Source of the DNA: Chitinispirillales bacterium | Lineage (GTDB): Bacteria > Fibrobacterota > Chitinivibrionia > Chitinivibrionales > Chitinivibrionaceae | Direction of reading: 5' to 3' | NCBI GenBank assembly: GCA_031254455.1 | Contig: JAIRUI010000100.1 | Location: forward strand, 1 to 23,377 | DNA: 23,377 nt | In this document: positions 1-8,274 of the stretch, one piece after another | Layout of the letters: each line of letters opens with the position of its first letter | Position numbering within the stretch: the stretch's first letter is position 1 | Made by a program: the position numbers and the translations under genes | The notes under the pieces: generated by a model | Database searches by the model: none | What the model was told of the DNA's origin: nothing | The model's input: only the letters and a program-made list of their open reading frames with translations

Positions 1-1662
1 TTTTGGGCGAAATATCTTCGTCCGCCCAAAGAGGAATACTGGGATTACATAATAGAGCGTCGAGATATGCTTGTTCCGCAGGATGTTCGCGAAAGAAAGG
101 GTTCATTTTTTACTCCGCAGAAGTGGGTGGAGTTGTCACAACGTTATATCGCCGAAGTTTTGGGCGAAAACTGGCAGGATGAGTATTATGTATGGGATTG
201 CGCGGCGGGCACGGGAAATTTACTCATCGGACTTACCAACAAATACAATATATACGCTTCGACTTTGGATAAGGCGGATGTTGATGTTATACACGACAGA
301 ATAGAAAACGGAGCCAATTTGCTTGAGAATCATGTATTTCAGTTTGATTTTTTAAATGATGAGTTTTTACCAAAAGCAAAAGGCGGAAAATTACCGGATA
401 AACTCTTTGAGATTATAAGCGACCCCAAAAAATGCAAAAAACTCGTTGTCTATATAAACCCGCCGTATGCGGAAGTTTCAAGCGTTATAGGAAGAGGAAA
501 AGCTGGAGTTAATCAATCAAAAATTCATGATAAATACATTTCAGAATTAGGAACAGCGGGACGAGAGATTTATACGCAATTTATAGCTAGAATTTATTAT
601 GAAATTCGTGGTTGCAATCTTGCAGAATTTTCGAAACTGAAAGTTTTACAAGGTTCTGCATTTGAAAATTTTAGAGCATTTTTTATGGCAAAATTGAAAA
701 AAATGTTTATTGTTCCCGCTTGGAGTTTCGATAACGTAAAAGGGCAATTTCCGATTGGTTTCAAAATTTGGGACACAAACAAAAAGGAAAAATTTGGACA
801 AATAATTTCTGATATTTTTGACACCGATGGAAACTTTATTGGCAATAAATCTTTTTATTCCTATGATAAAAAGGAATACATAAATAAATGGATTTCTTCG
901 TTTAAAAATCATTCTGAAATAGATATTGGATTTTTAGCGGGAACAAATGGCAATGATTTTCAACACAATCAGATAGTCTATATTCTCAATAATAAAGAAC
1001 AAATGCCAAACCCTCGTGGAATATGGATAAATCAGCATAATTTAATTTCTGCTTGTATCTACTTTGCCGTCCGCAAGGCAATTTCCGCCGACTGGCTAAA
1101 CGACCGCGACCAATTTCTTTATCCCAATGATGGCTGGGAAAAAGATAAAGAATTTCAAAATGACTGTTTGGCTTATACACTCTTTAATAACAATATTTCT
1201 TGTAAACACGGCATAAACCACTGGCTCCCGTTTATAGAATGGGATGTGGGTGCTAGCGATAAATTTGACAGCAGTTTTATGACGGATTTCATTGCGGGGA
1301 AAATAGATTTGATTGTTGCAGAACCCAGTTTATTTTACAACTGCGGTGCTGGCGGAGGTGGCACGGGAGGAATAGCACCTAGAAAGAAAGCAAAACTTAA
1401 ATTTTCGGAAACTGCCAAGAATGTTTTCAAAGCGGGAAGAGAATTATGGAAATACTACCACTTGCAACCAAAATGCAATGTGAACGCAAGCCTTTACGAT
1501 ATTCGTGAGCATTTCCAGGGCAGGAACGCCCAAGGTAAAATGAACAACAAAAGCGATGACGAGAAGTATAACGAGTTAATTGGCAATTTACGGATGGAGT
1601 TGAAAAATTTGGCTGGCAAAATTGAACCGAAAATTTATGAATACGGCTTTTTGATGAGGTGA
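1..1662 (+). CDS. N6-adenine DNA methyltransferase / probable restriction-modification enzyme (5'-partial)
   Basis: Transfers a methyl group from S-adenosylmethionine to adenine in DNA, probably as part of a restriction-modification or related defence system. The frame is open to the first base of the window (22 codons before the first ATG at 67), so the true start lies outside. Numbering from that ATG, the SAM-binding motif I AAGTGN is at residues 46-51, an acidic motif II-like TLDKADVD at 67-74, and the catalytic motif IV NPPY at 131-134. The N-terminal stretch KGSFFTPQKWVE resembles the FTP segment just before motif I in gamma-class N6 methylases. The roughly 400 residues after NPPY are long enough for target recognition and possibly a nuclease, but I see no clear nuclease motif. 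A glycine-rich segment CGAGGGGTGG lies near residue 428. No partner gene follows; the next gene is on the other strand. Methyltransferase activity is well supported; fused restriction activity is only a guess. Confidence 0.85.
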   Translation, partial: FWAKYLRPPKEEYWDYIIERRDMLVPQDVRERKGSFFTPQKWVELSQRYIAEVLGENWQDEYYVWDCAAGTGNLLIGLTNKYNIYASTLDKADVDVIHDRIENGANLLENHVFQFDFLNDEFLPKAKGGKLPDKLFEIISDPKKCKKLVVYINPPYAEVSSVIGRGKAGVNQSKIHDKYISELGTAGREIYTQFIARIYYEIRGCNLAEFSKLKVLQGSAFENFRAFFMAKLKKMFIVPAWSFDNVKGQFPIGFKIWDTNKKEKFGQIISDIFDTDGNFIGNKSFYSYDKKEYINKWISSFKNHSEIDIGFLAGTNGNDFQHNQIVYILNNKEQMPNPRGIWINQHNLISACIYFAVRKAISADWLNDRDQFLYPNDGWEKDKEFQNDCLAYTLFNNNISCKHGINHWLPFIEWDVGASDKFDSSFMTDFIAGKIDLIVAEPSLFYNCGAGGGGTGGIAPRKKAKLKFSETAKNVFKAGRELWKYYHLQPKCNVNASLYDIREHFQGRNAQGKMNNKSDDEKYNELIGNLRMELKNLAGKIEPKIYEYGFLMR

Positions 1663-1692
1663 GAGAGTATAACGTCAAATTTTCAAACGTTA

Positions 1693-1832
1693 TCAAGCGG
1701 CGAACAACGATCTTTCATAACATAACACCCGGCATTCCAATGCCAAACTATTAGCGGAAAGATTAGATTTTGCTTGATTGTCAACATCAATTAAATCCTA
1801 GTTATTTCTTTCTGCAATTCTTTATCGCTCAT
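1693..1832 (-). pseudogene. Remnant of a small gene, frameshifted
   Basis: An ATG at 1832 preceded by an AAGG-type ribosome site starts MSDKELQKEITRI and stops at 1791-1793. In the -1 frame the reading continues plausibly (DLIDVDNQAKSNLSANSLAL and on) to a stop at 1693-1695, so one inserted base would restore a protein of about 46 residues. I do not recognise the family. It sits between the methyltransferase and the Omp85-like gene, where leftovers of mobile or defence genes are common. A chance open frame of this length is quite possible, so confidence is low. Confidence 0.3.
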
Positions 1833-1892
1833 GATAAGCATCCTTTTTGAAATATGTTTTGTTTCAACAATCAAAAATATACTATTCTCTAC

Positions 1893-1904
1893 ACCAACGT
1901 TGGT
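1893..1904. promoter_or_regulatory. Perfect 12-bp palindrome, possible operator
   Basis: ACCAACGTTGGT is a perfect palindrome, the usual form of a site for a dimeric repressor. It lies about 60 bases upstream of the small broken gene at 1832 and 46 bases beyond the stop of the Omp85-like gene. No T-run follows on either strand, so it is not an intrinsic terminator. The binding protein is unknown. Confidence 0.3.
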
Positions 1905-1949
1905 AAGTTTAAAATAAATATTGAAAATTTTGGCAAGATAAAACAACGA

Positions 1950-3359
1950 TTAATAATTTCCTATTCTAAAATGTATTCTTCCCAGCGATGAAAATTCTTT
2001 ATAATGTCTTGCCCATTCAAGAGAAAACGACAATTTACCGACAGGTATAGTAATTCCCGCCCCGTAGCCGAAAATTTGAGAAATCCCAAAAAAATCGTAT
2101 TCTTTATCCATAGCCGCGCCATAATCAAAAAGTAAATAAACAGCCCCCGACTCACTGATATAATATCGAAAATCGTTTCCCAAAATACCGAAAGAAAGGC
2201 ACGGAAAAATCGATTCCTGATAACCGCGAACCGATTTTGCGCCGCCGATTCTGAAAATTTGCGTCCGATGAAGATTTTGCGGCGTTTCAAACGCAATCAT
2301 TCCTACGCTCGGCTTTGTTAAAAATGCAAGTCGAGAATTACCAACAGGAATGTGAATTGCGAATTGCGCGGAAATTTCGCCTTTTGGCATCCAATTTTTT
2401 TTATCTGAAATAACGCCGCTTTTTGCCGAAAATTCCGTTTGTGCGGCAAAATTCGAGCGAGTAAATTTTTTTGCGCCGTTATCTATCAAAAAATTTATTC
2501 CCGTGTATCTTGAAAGGGTATCTCCAATCGTCAACTCGCTATAATTCATCATTATTTTCATCGAAAATTTTTCACCGAAAAACTGCGTTCCCGCCGAAAG
2601 CGAAACGCTGCCGTATAACGAATCGGAAACTTCTATCTCCGCAGAAAACAACGCTCCTACGGATGTTCGCAAAATATACGGAATCTCAAAATCCCCGTTC
2701 AATTTATAAAATAATTCTTCTGCAAAATACGAAAAATTTACAATCTCCCCCGCCCCAAAAACGTTTACTATTCCCAAACTTGCGTTTCCGGTAACCGTAT
2801 TTTTAGGATAAGTCGCAAAGCCGAGGCCTCCGTCAAAAAACACCGAATTCACGGGTTCGATTTTTATAGGGATTTCGATAGAAGAATCGTTTATTTCAGG
2901 AAAAAAAATAGAAACGGAATTTATATATTTTTTGCTTTGAAGAATATTTTTCACTTTTTCAAAATCATAATAATCATAATAACTTTTTAATATATTTTCT
3001 ATCGGTTTTTCGGCAAGATAATATTTAAGTTTTCCGTTTATTATGAATTTAACGTCGGAAGTTTTTACAAAAGTTCCTTTATCGATAAACAAATCAACCG
3101 TTATAGAATCGTTTTTTTCAGTGATTTTCGGCGAGATTTTTACAAACGGGTGACCGTTACTTGCTAAAAACGAGACTATCCCTTTAACCGTTCGGCTAAT
3201 AAATTCCGGACTATATTCAACATTCGGATATTCTCGGGTTTCATATTCTTCTTCGCGGTAAACTATTTCGGTAATCACAGACCCAAAAGTCCTATAAACA
3301 AAAAAACAGCAGAACAAAAACAATCTGCCGTTTAAAAAAAAACTGAACTTTTGGGACAT
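1950..3359 (-). CDS. Omp85/TamA-like outer-membrane protein with POTRA repeats
   Basis: Predicted outer-membrane beta-barrel of the Omp85 superfamily (BamA, TamA, two-partner transporters), which inserts or exports proteins across the outer membrane. A hydrophobic N-terminus (about residues 11-27) looks like a signal peptide. Residues about 48-110 and 120-172 look like two POTRA repeats (helix, then SNGHPFVKI, then IDKGTFVKTSDVKF). The rest alternates like beta-strands and contains VRGY at 377-380, matching the conserved (V)RG(F/Y) loop-6 motif of the superfamily. At 469 residues it is shorter than typical BamA (about 800, five POTRAs), so it is not the main BamA and is closer to TamA or a stand-alone surface-antigen type. 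It starts 4 bases after the stop of the DksA-like gene, so the two are cotranscribed. Its substrate is unknown. Confidence 0.8.
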   Translation of the reverse strand: MSQKFSFFLNGRLFLFCCFFVYRTFGSVITEIVYREEEYETREYPNVEYSPEFISRTVKGIVSFLASNGHPFVKISPKITEKNDSITVDLFIDKGTFVKTSDVKFIINGKLKYYLAEKPIENILKSYYDYYDFEKVKNILQSKKYINSVSIFFPEINDSSIEIPIKIEPVNSVFFDGGLGFATYPKNTVTGNASLGIVNVFGAGEIVNFSYFAEELFYKLNGDFEIPYILRTSVGALFSAEIEVSDSLYGSVSLSAGTQFFGEKFSMKIMMNYSELTIGDTLSRYTGINFLIDNGAKKFTRSNFAAQTEFSAKSGVISDKKNWMPKGEISAQFAIHIPVGNSRLAFLTKPSVGMIAFETPQNLHRTQIFRIGGAKSVRGYQESIFPCLSFGILGNDFRYYISESGAVYLLFDYGAAMDKEYDFFGISQIFGYGAGITIPVGKLSFSLEWARHYKEFSSLGRIHFRIGNY

Positions 3360-3363
3360 TTTT

Positions 3364-3756
3364 TTACAAATTGCCTTTTTTCAACAATTCTTTACCTTCA
3401 ATTGAATATTTAGTTGTTAGAACCGCTTCTAATCTTTCTGTGGGAATAATTTTTCCCGTAATCTGACAAATACCGTAAGATTTATCGGAAATTCTTTGCA
3501 GCGCGTCGTCAATCTGTTCAAGATATTTCGCCTGTCTTTCCGACAAACTCATGTTAAACTCTCTGTCATAAACGGTCGATGCCAAATCGCCCAAATGCAT
3601 AGAGTAATGTACGTTTTCTCCAACCGAATCAAAAACCGCTTGTCCTATCGTTTGCTCAAGCATGTCCATGCGAGTTTCCAAAACTTTTTGTTTTTCTTCA
3701 AGCAATAATTTTTTAAATCTCAGCAATTCATCGTCCGATAATCTTTCATTCATCAT
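3364..3756 (-). CDS. DksA/TraR-family regulator with degenerate zinc finger
   Basis: DksA-type proteins enter the RNA polymerase secondary channel and alter transcription, often with ppGpp. Residues 8-90 form the long helical hairpin, with GDLAS at 56-60 matching the D-x-x-A coiled-coil tip region. The C-terminal YGICQITGKIIPTERLEAV (94-112) matches the DksA/TraR signature, but only the first of four zinc cysteines remains (C97); the others are T100, S118 and G121. Such cysteine-poor versions are known in Bacteroidota-type DksA-like proteins, so the fold is expected to hold without zinc. GGAGG lies 8-9 bases before the first ATG; a second ATG follows directly at 3753. It is the first gene of a two-gene operon with the Omp85-like gene. 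The direct target genes cannot be read from the sequence. Confidence 0.85.
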   Translation of the reverse strand: MMNERLSDDELLRFKKLLLEEKQKVLETRMDMLEQTIGQAVFDSVGENVHYSMHLGDLASTVYDREFNMSLSERQAKYLEQIDDALQRISDKSYGICQITGKIIPTERLEAVLTTKYSIEGKELLKKGNL

Positions 3757-3797
3757 TATAAAATCCTCCGCTTACAAAATTCTCAAAATTCAAGGTA

Positions 3798-3827
3798 AAT
3801 ATAATTTATTGTTGTCTAAAAAATCAA
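3798..3827 (-). promoter_or_regulatory. Candidate sigma-70-type promoter for the DksA-like/Omp85 operon
   Basis: On the minus strand TTGATT (3822-3827) and TATATT (3798-3803) are separated by 18 bases. This would start transcription near 3791, about 35 bases before the ATG at 3756. The match is good, but the surrounding DNA is very AT-rich, so it remains a prediction. Confidence 0.4.
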
Positions 3828-3854
3828 TTTTCAAAAAATTTGCGGCTTTTTCTT

Positions 3855-3884
3855 TTGTGTAAAAAATTATTTTAACACTTTAAT
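3855..3884 (+). promoter_or_regulatory. Candidate promoter for the TPR/kinase/receiver operon
   Basis: TTGTGT (3855-3860), an 18-base spacer, then TTTAAT (3879-3884). The predicted start is near 3891, about 37 bases before the TTG start codon at 3928. It lies back to back with the promoter proposed for the DksA-like gene in the same 170-base divergent region. Confidence 0.33.
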
Positions 3885-3927
3885 TTCGTAATAAATTATT
3901 TTTATAGTGAGAAGAGGAGATAATCTT

Positions 3928-4563
3928 TTGGATAAGAAGATGAGCGAAAACGTATTAAATTTCATTAATCGGAAGCAGAGTTCTATAGTATTTGCCGCTG
4001 TTTTGGCGGCAATCGTCATATTAGTTGTGTTGTCTTTTAATTATTTAAGTAAGCAAAAACATATTGAGGGACAAAAGGCGTTCGCCGAAGCCGTGATGTC
4101 GGTTTCCAACGGAAACGACGACGCTTTTGAGAAACTGAAAGCCGTTGCCGACGAATACAAAGGAACTTCATATTCCTGCTATTCGCTCGCACTTGCGGGA
4201 AAGACGCTTTTGGACAAGAAAGAATACAGAGAAGCGGCGATAGTTTTCGACGAAGCGTTAAAGGCAAAACAAACGACCCCTTTCTTTGTCGTACAACTCT
4301 ATGATTCCAAAGCGACCGCATTAGAGTATGACGGCGCGTTGGACGATGCGTTAGCGGCATATAAAAAAGCCCTTTCCGTTCCGAATAACTATTTTAGAAG
4401 AAACGAGATTCTTTTGAAATCTGCGCTCCTCAACCTCAGAATGAATCAAAATAACGAAGCGATAAAATTGTTCAAAGAAATAATCGCCGATACCGGCGCA
4501 GAAGAAAAGCATTTACGAATCGCAAAAAACGAACTTGAAGCGCTTGAGGCGTTAAACCAATAG
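3928..4563 (+). CDS. Membrane-anchored TPR protein (YfgM-like)
   Basis: A single-pass inner-membrane protein with a periplasmic tetratricopeptide domain. I chose the TTG at 3928 because GAGGAG lies at 3914-3919 with an 8-base spacer; a GTG at 3907 is in frame but lies upstream of that site, and an ATG at 3940 is too far away. The 211-residue product has a short basic cytoplasmic N-terminus, one membrane segment at about 20-38 (IVFAAVLAAIVILVVLSF), then helical repeats with TPR-like spacing such as DKKEYREAAIVFDEALKA and GALDDALAAYKKAL. Layout and size fit the YfgM/TPR_21 group, which in E. coli associates with the SecYEG-linked chaperone network. It is first in an operon with a histidine kinase and a receiver, so it could also serve as a scaffold for signalling. 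The TPR anchor is well supported; the specific role is not. Confidence 0.75.
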   Translation: MDKKMSENVLNFINRKQSSIVFAAVLAAIVILVVLSFNYLSKQKHIEGQKAFAEAVMSVSNGNDDAFEKLKAVADEYKGTSYSCYSLALAGKTLLDKKEYREAAIVFDEALKAKQTTPFFVVQLYDSKATALEYDGALDDALAAYKKALSVPNNYFRRNEILLKSALLNLRMNQNNEAIKLFKEIIADTGAEEKHLRIAKNELEALEALNQ

Positions 4564-4593
4564 ATCGGATACCTAAAAAGAAAGAGTTGTTTT

Positions 4594-5631
4594 ATGGAAC
4601 TTAATAAAGAAATTATAAAACTATTTAATATTGCGGTAAAAGACGAATTTACAGATTTACTTTCCGGCATTTCGGATTTTTTAGGCGCGTCAACGGAAAA
4701 ACCCTGTGGCGTCGAACTTGCCGCGCTTTGGAATATGCCTTGTCGAGAACCGCTTTATTTAAACGTTAAACCTAATGAAAAACCGATTTCTATCAATTTT
4801 AACCCGGAAAATAAAAAACATTTTGTAGAGTGGCGCATAGGCGAAGAAAGCGGACGCTTGTATTGTATTGACGAAAACAACGAATTCAACGAAACCGTCA
4901 TAGAAGCGGTATCGTCCGCTATCCGAATAAATATTGAAACGGCTGGGAAAAAAGTCGCTTGGGGAACTGAAGCGGCGGAAAGAATCTTGGGAATAACCTT
5001 TCACGACGTTCGCAATACTTTCGGCTCTGTAACCGGAGTTATGCAATTGCTGAAAATGGATGAAAGCGAAAACGAAAGAGTTCAAAGCAGTTTGGACAGC
5101 ATTAATGATATTTTGAATAACTTTGACGAGCCAAATAAAATAACAATGCTGATTTTGCGTAACGAGCCGATACCTTACAAAAGCGACATAGTAGATATAT
5201 CGTCTATTTACAATACAATTCTAACCAAAAACAAGCGCGCTTATTCTTATTCTCAGATTGATTTGGAATTTCAAGTTGCGCCGAATATAAAAACGACCGG
5301 CGATGAGCCCAAAATAACGCAAATTCTTACGGAATTTCTTTTTAACGCGTCAAATTCCATAGAAAACTGCAAAGAGGGCGGAAAAATTACCGTAGACGTT
5401 TCGCTTGTTGACTCATTTTGTGTAATAAACGTAAAAGACACAGGATTGGGAATGGACTACGATTCACAAAGATATATAACAAATAAGTTTTTCACCAGGA
5501 AGTATAAAAGACCAGGTTTGGGAATTCCAAGAATCCGCAGATATGTGGAAGATTGGGGCGGATATTTAATATTTGAATCCGAACAGAAAAAAGGCACTTC
5601 CATTACCGCTAAATTTCCAATAGTTCTTTAA
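4594..5631 (+). CDS. Soluble sensor histidine kinase
   Basis: A cytoplasmic histidine kinase that would autophosphorylate and pass the phosphate to a receiver. The phospho-acceptor segment is FHDVRNTF with H137 in an HDxRN arrangement. The ATPase part has the N-box around EFLFNASNSIE (N251), the G1 box DTGLGMD (282-288), FF at 299-300 and the G2 box RPGLGI (306-311). Residues 1-130 form an unrecognised N-terminal domain with no membrane segment, so the signal is probably internal or delivered by a partner. It follows the TPR gene by 30 bases and precedes the receiver by a few bases, so the three form an operon. The catalytic residues look intact. Confidence 0.83.
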   Translation: MELNKEIIKLFNIAVKDEFTDLLSGISDFLGASTEKPCGVELAALWNMPCREPLYLNVKPNEKPISINFNPENKKHFVEWRIGEESGRLYCIDENNEFNETVIEAVSSAIRINIETAGKKVAWGTEAAERILGITFHDVRNTFGSVTGVMQLLKMDESENERVQSSLDSINDILNNFDEPNKITMLILRNEPIPYKSDIVDISSIYNTILTKNKRAYSYSQIDLEFQVAPNIKTTGDEPKITQILTEFLFNASNSIENCKEGGKITVDVSLVDSFCVINVKDTGLGMDYDSQRYITNKFFTRKYKRPGLGIPRIRRYVEDWGGYLIFESEQKKGTSITAKFPIVL

Positions 5632-5640
5632 GGAGGAATG

Positions 5641-5988
5641 ATGAAATTTGTATTATTGTATGAAGACAAAAAAAACCGAATTGCCGTAGAGAAGCAGTTC
5701 GTAAGCGCCGGTCATGAAGTTATCGTATGTGAAAGTTCCAACGATTTTTTCACAGCGATTGAAAAAGGCGGTTTCGACAGAATAATCGTTGACGTAAAAT
5801 CATGGTTCAGAGGGCTTGCGGTTTATCGTTATTTTGGAATAGCGAAAAAAATAATAAATATCCCGATTCTGTTTATCAATTCACCTGAAGGTTTCACAAT
5901 TCTTGACAACATTCGCCCCAAAAACCCTTTGGACTTATACGTTCTCAACGAAGAAGGTCGGGAAAATCTTGCGGCGCGAATCGCATAG
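5641..5988 (+). CDS. Divergent stand-alone response-regulator receiver
   Basis: A 115-residue receiver domain with no output domain. AGGAGG at 5631-5636 overlaps the stop of the kinase gene; of two adjacent ATGs (5638, 5641) I prefer the second, 4 bases from that site, because the first leaves only one base. Using that numbering, the acidic pair is E8 and D9, the likely phospho-acceptor is D51 in RIIVDVKSW, the position usually held by Thr/Ser after the fourth strand is N80-S81, and a lysine (K94) lies near the usual position. Strand and helix order fits a CheY-like fold, but the motifs are weak, so phosphorylation may be altered. It is the obvious partner of the kinase just upstream; its own target is unknown. 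Confidence 0.7.
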   Translation: MKFVLLYEDKKNRIAVEKQFVSAGHEVIVCESSNDFFTAIEKGGFDRIIVDVKSWFRGLAVYRYFGIAKKIINIPILFINSPEGFTILDNIRPKNPLDLYVLNEEGRENLAARIA

Positions 5989-6049
5989 ATTTCAAAACCG
6001 TTTAAATAATTTCTGCAGAAAATAACACTAACTAACGGAAAAATGTTTT

Positions 6050-6065
6050 TTTACAACGGTGTAAA
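6050..6065. repeat. Short inverted repeat upstream of the lytic transglycosylase
   Basis: TTTACA and TGTAAA are separated by ACGG, forming a 6-bp inverted repeat about 40 bases before the transglycosylase start, near where a promoter would be expected. It could be a small operator. The arms are short and the DNA is AT-rich, so chance is a real alternative. Confidence 0.2.
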
Positions 6066-6105
6066 GATATTTTAATCTTATAAAAATATTATTTCTGGAG
6101 AAATT

Positions 6106-8274
6106 TTGAAAAATAATATTTCAATTATTATAATCGCTATAATTGTTCGGTCGATGATTTTCGCTGAAGAAATTTCGGTTAATTTTGTAGATTCTCTTAT
6201 AAGAAATTACTCGGTCGATGAAATTATATATGGAAACTATGACGAAGCGGAAAAGAAAATCAGGTTAATCCAATATAACGACAGCGGTATGTTTTATTTG
6301 GCGCTGGGCGAAATAGAAATGCGCAAAGGTAACCGTGAAAAGGCTATTTTGAATTTTATCAATTCGGCGGAGAAATCCAAAAAAATCGCTCCGTTCGCCT
6401 TTCGAAGGATCGGCGACATGGAACTTGCCGAAGGACATTTATCATACGCTGTCAGCGCATATAGAATCGCCGCGCAAAAAACCGCTTACGAGCCGTATCG
6501 TTATTTTCTGTATTCCAAAGTCGATTCACTGCGCATAGCGTTTCCGGACAGTTTAGGAAGCGTCGTTTGGGCTATGATTTATCTAAACGGAATAGAACGG
6601 GCGGGTGGAGCCGTTGAAGAAAGTTCCATAATAAACATTGAAAATTCACTGATAGAGAAAAAATTAACATCGGATTTATATTACGAATTTCTTTCTTTTA
6701 TGAAAGATAAAACTATAACAAGGCGGTTTTTTGAATTAATCAAAGACACTACCGTCGCCGATACCGCGTTTGACATCAAAACGGCATTTGAAATAGCGCA
6801 GGAACTGTCAAACATCGATTTACTTTCGGCGGCGAGCGACTGGTTATATTTTGCGATGAATAAAAAAGATTTTGACGAGGAAATCACAAAAAAACAATAT
6901 TTAATGTTCAGAGCGCAATTAAATTACTCTATGAAAAATTGGAGCAACGTAATAAAATACGGAAAAGAATATATTGAAAAATTCGGCGACGATTCCGATT
7001 TAATCTACAAAATAGGTCGTTCATACAGACAAAACGGCGACATAAAAGAAGCGCACAAATATTACGAAAAACATACGAGGTTATATCCCAACAGCAAAAC
7101 TTCGCACGATATTCTTTGGTATTTAGCCTGGGAAAAAGAAGAAAATAAGGACTTTAACGGGGCAAAAAATTTATTTGAAAAATTATCGAACCAAAAGCCT
7201 ATAGGAACACACGGCGAAGAAGCCGGTTTACGAGTAGGACTTTTAGATTTTCGCCAAGGAAAATACGATTTAGCGTTGACGAGATTTGAGAAATTTCGCC
7301 AGAAATTCCCTAATTCCTCATACGTTGCAGGATCTTTTTACTGGTCGGCAAGAACTTTTTTAGCAAAAAAAGACACGCTTTCGGCAAAAAAATTTATAGA
7401 TTCGATAAACGTAACTTTTCCACTCACGTACTACGATTTTCGTTCCCGTCAAATATTTGGAAACAATGAAATTTCGACAATCAGCGTAAGCGATTCTATT
7501 TGGTATTCACGAATAGACAATATTTCAAAAATCGAACCCCCCGACACTCTAGCCAAAAACGCCGTACTTATCGACAATTTAATGCTGGGAATATTTCTTG
7601 GCGGACTTGGACTTAAAGATGAGGCGGAATTGCTTTTTGAGCCGATAGAAAACCGTAACTTCAAAAATTATCCGATTATCGTATCGTTGGCGAAATTTTA
7701 TGCAAAAATCGGAGCGATTCATCATTTCTATCGTTTGGGAAGGCGAATTTATTGGGCGTTGCCGTCTAAACAACGCGGTGAATTTTCTCCGGAATATATA
7801 AAACTTATTTATCCGAACGCTTATTCCAAAGAAATTAACGCAAGCGCAAAAAAGTACGACGTAGAGCCGGAACTTGTGTTAGCGGTTATGCGGCAAGAAA
7901 GCATGTTTTCTCCGCAAATAATGTCTCCTGTAGGAGCGACCGGATTAATGCAGATCATGCCATATACCGGAAAAGAAATCGCAGATTATTTGAAAGTCCC
8001 TTTTGACCCTCAATTATTACTCATCCCTGAATTAAACATTGATTTCGGCGCATATTATTTAAGCAAACTCCTTAAACAGACACAAGGCGATTATGTTCAA
8101 ACTCTCGCCGGTTACAACGGCGGTCCGAATAACGTAAAAAAATGGGTAAAAAACAACGAGGATATTCTTAAAGACGAACCGTATTTTGTAGAATGTATAG
8201 GGTTTTCGCAAACACGCACCTATGTAAAAAGGTGCTTGGAAAATTACTGGGTATATAAATTAATACATTTTTGA
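6106..8274 (+). CDS. Slt-type soluble lytic murein transglycosylase with helical-repeat N-terminus
   Basis: Cleaves the MurNAc-GlcNAc bond of peptidoglycan to leave 1,6-anhydro-MurNAc ends, in the periplasm. The start is a TTG with GGAG 5 bases upstream, followed by KNNISIIIIAIIVRSMIFA, a plausible signal peptide. Residues about 30-570 are helical repeats of TPR type, like the superhelical ring of Slt70. The C-terminal SLT domain has catalytic E598 in RQESMFSP, GATGLMQIMP (GLMQIMP at 613-619) and AGYNGG (668-673), the classic family-1 motifs. At 722 residues it is slightly longer than E. coli Slt70 (about 645). It is separated from the receiver gene by 117 bases and so may have its own promoter. 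Its 3' end overlaps the GTPase gene on the other strand by 31 bases. The function call is strong. Confidence 0.92.
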   Translation: MKNNISIIIIAIIVRSMIFAEEISVNFVDSLIRNYSVDEIIYGNYDEAEKKIRLIQYNDSGMFYLALGEIEMRKGNREKAILNFINSAEKSKKIAPFAFRRIGDMELAEGHLSYAVSAYRIAAQKTAYEPYRYFLYSKVDSLRIAFPDSLGSVVWAMIYLNGIERAGGAVEESSIINIENSLIEKKLTSDLYYEFLSFMKDKTITRRFFELIKDTTVADTAFDIKTAFEIAQELSNIDLLSAASDWLYFAMNKKDFDEEITKKQYLMFRAQLNYSMKNWSNVIKYGKEYIEKFGDDSDLIYKIGRSYRQNGDIKEAHKYYEKHTRLYPNSKTSHDILWYLAWEKEENKDFNGAKNLFEKLSNQKPIGTHGEEAGLRVGLLDFRQGKYDLALTRFEKFRQKFPNSSYVAGSFYWSARTFLAKKDTLSAKKFIDSINVTFPLTYYDFRSRQIFGNNEISTISVSDSIWYSRIDNISKIEPPDTLAKNAVLIDNLMLGIFLGGLGLKDEAELLFEPIENRNFKNYPIIVSLAKFYAKIGAIHHFYRLGRRIYWALPSKQRGEFSPEYIKLIYPNAYSKEINASAKKYDVEPELVLAVMRQESMFSPQIMSPVGATGLMQIMPYTGKEIADYLKVPFDPQLLLIPELNIDFGAYYLSKLLKQTQGDYVQTLAGYNGGPNNVKKWVKNNEDILKDEPYFVECIGFSQTRTYVKRCLENYWVYKLIHF

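Noticed and set aside
1669..1693. 7-bp inverted repeat ATAACGT ... ACGTTAT just after the methyltransferase stop
   Set aside because: 11-base loop and no T-run, so a poor terminator; too short to call an operator.
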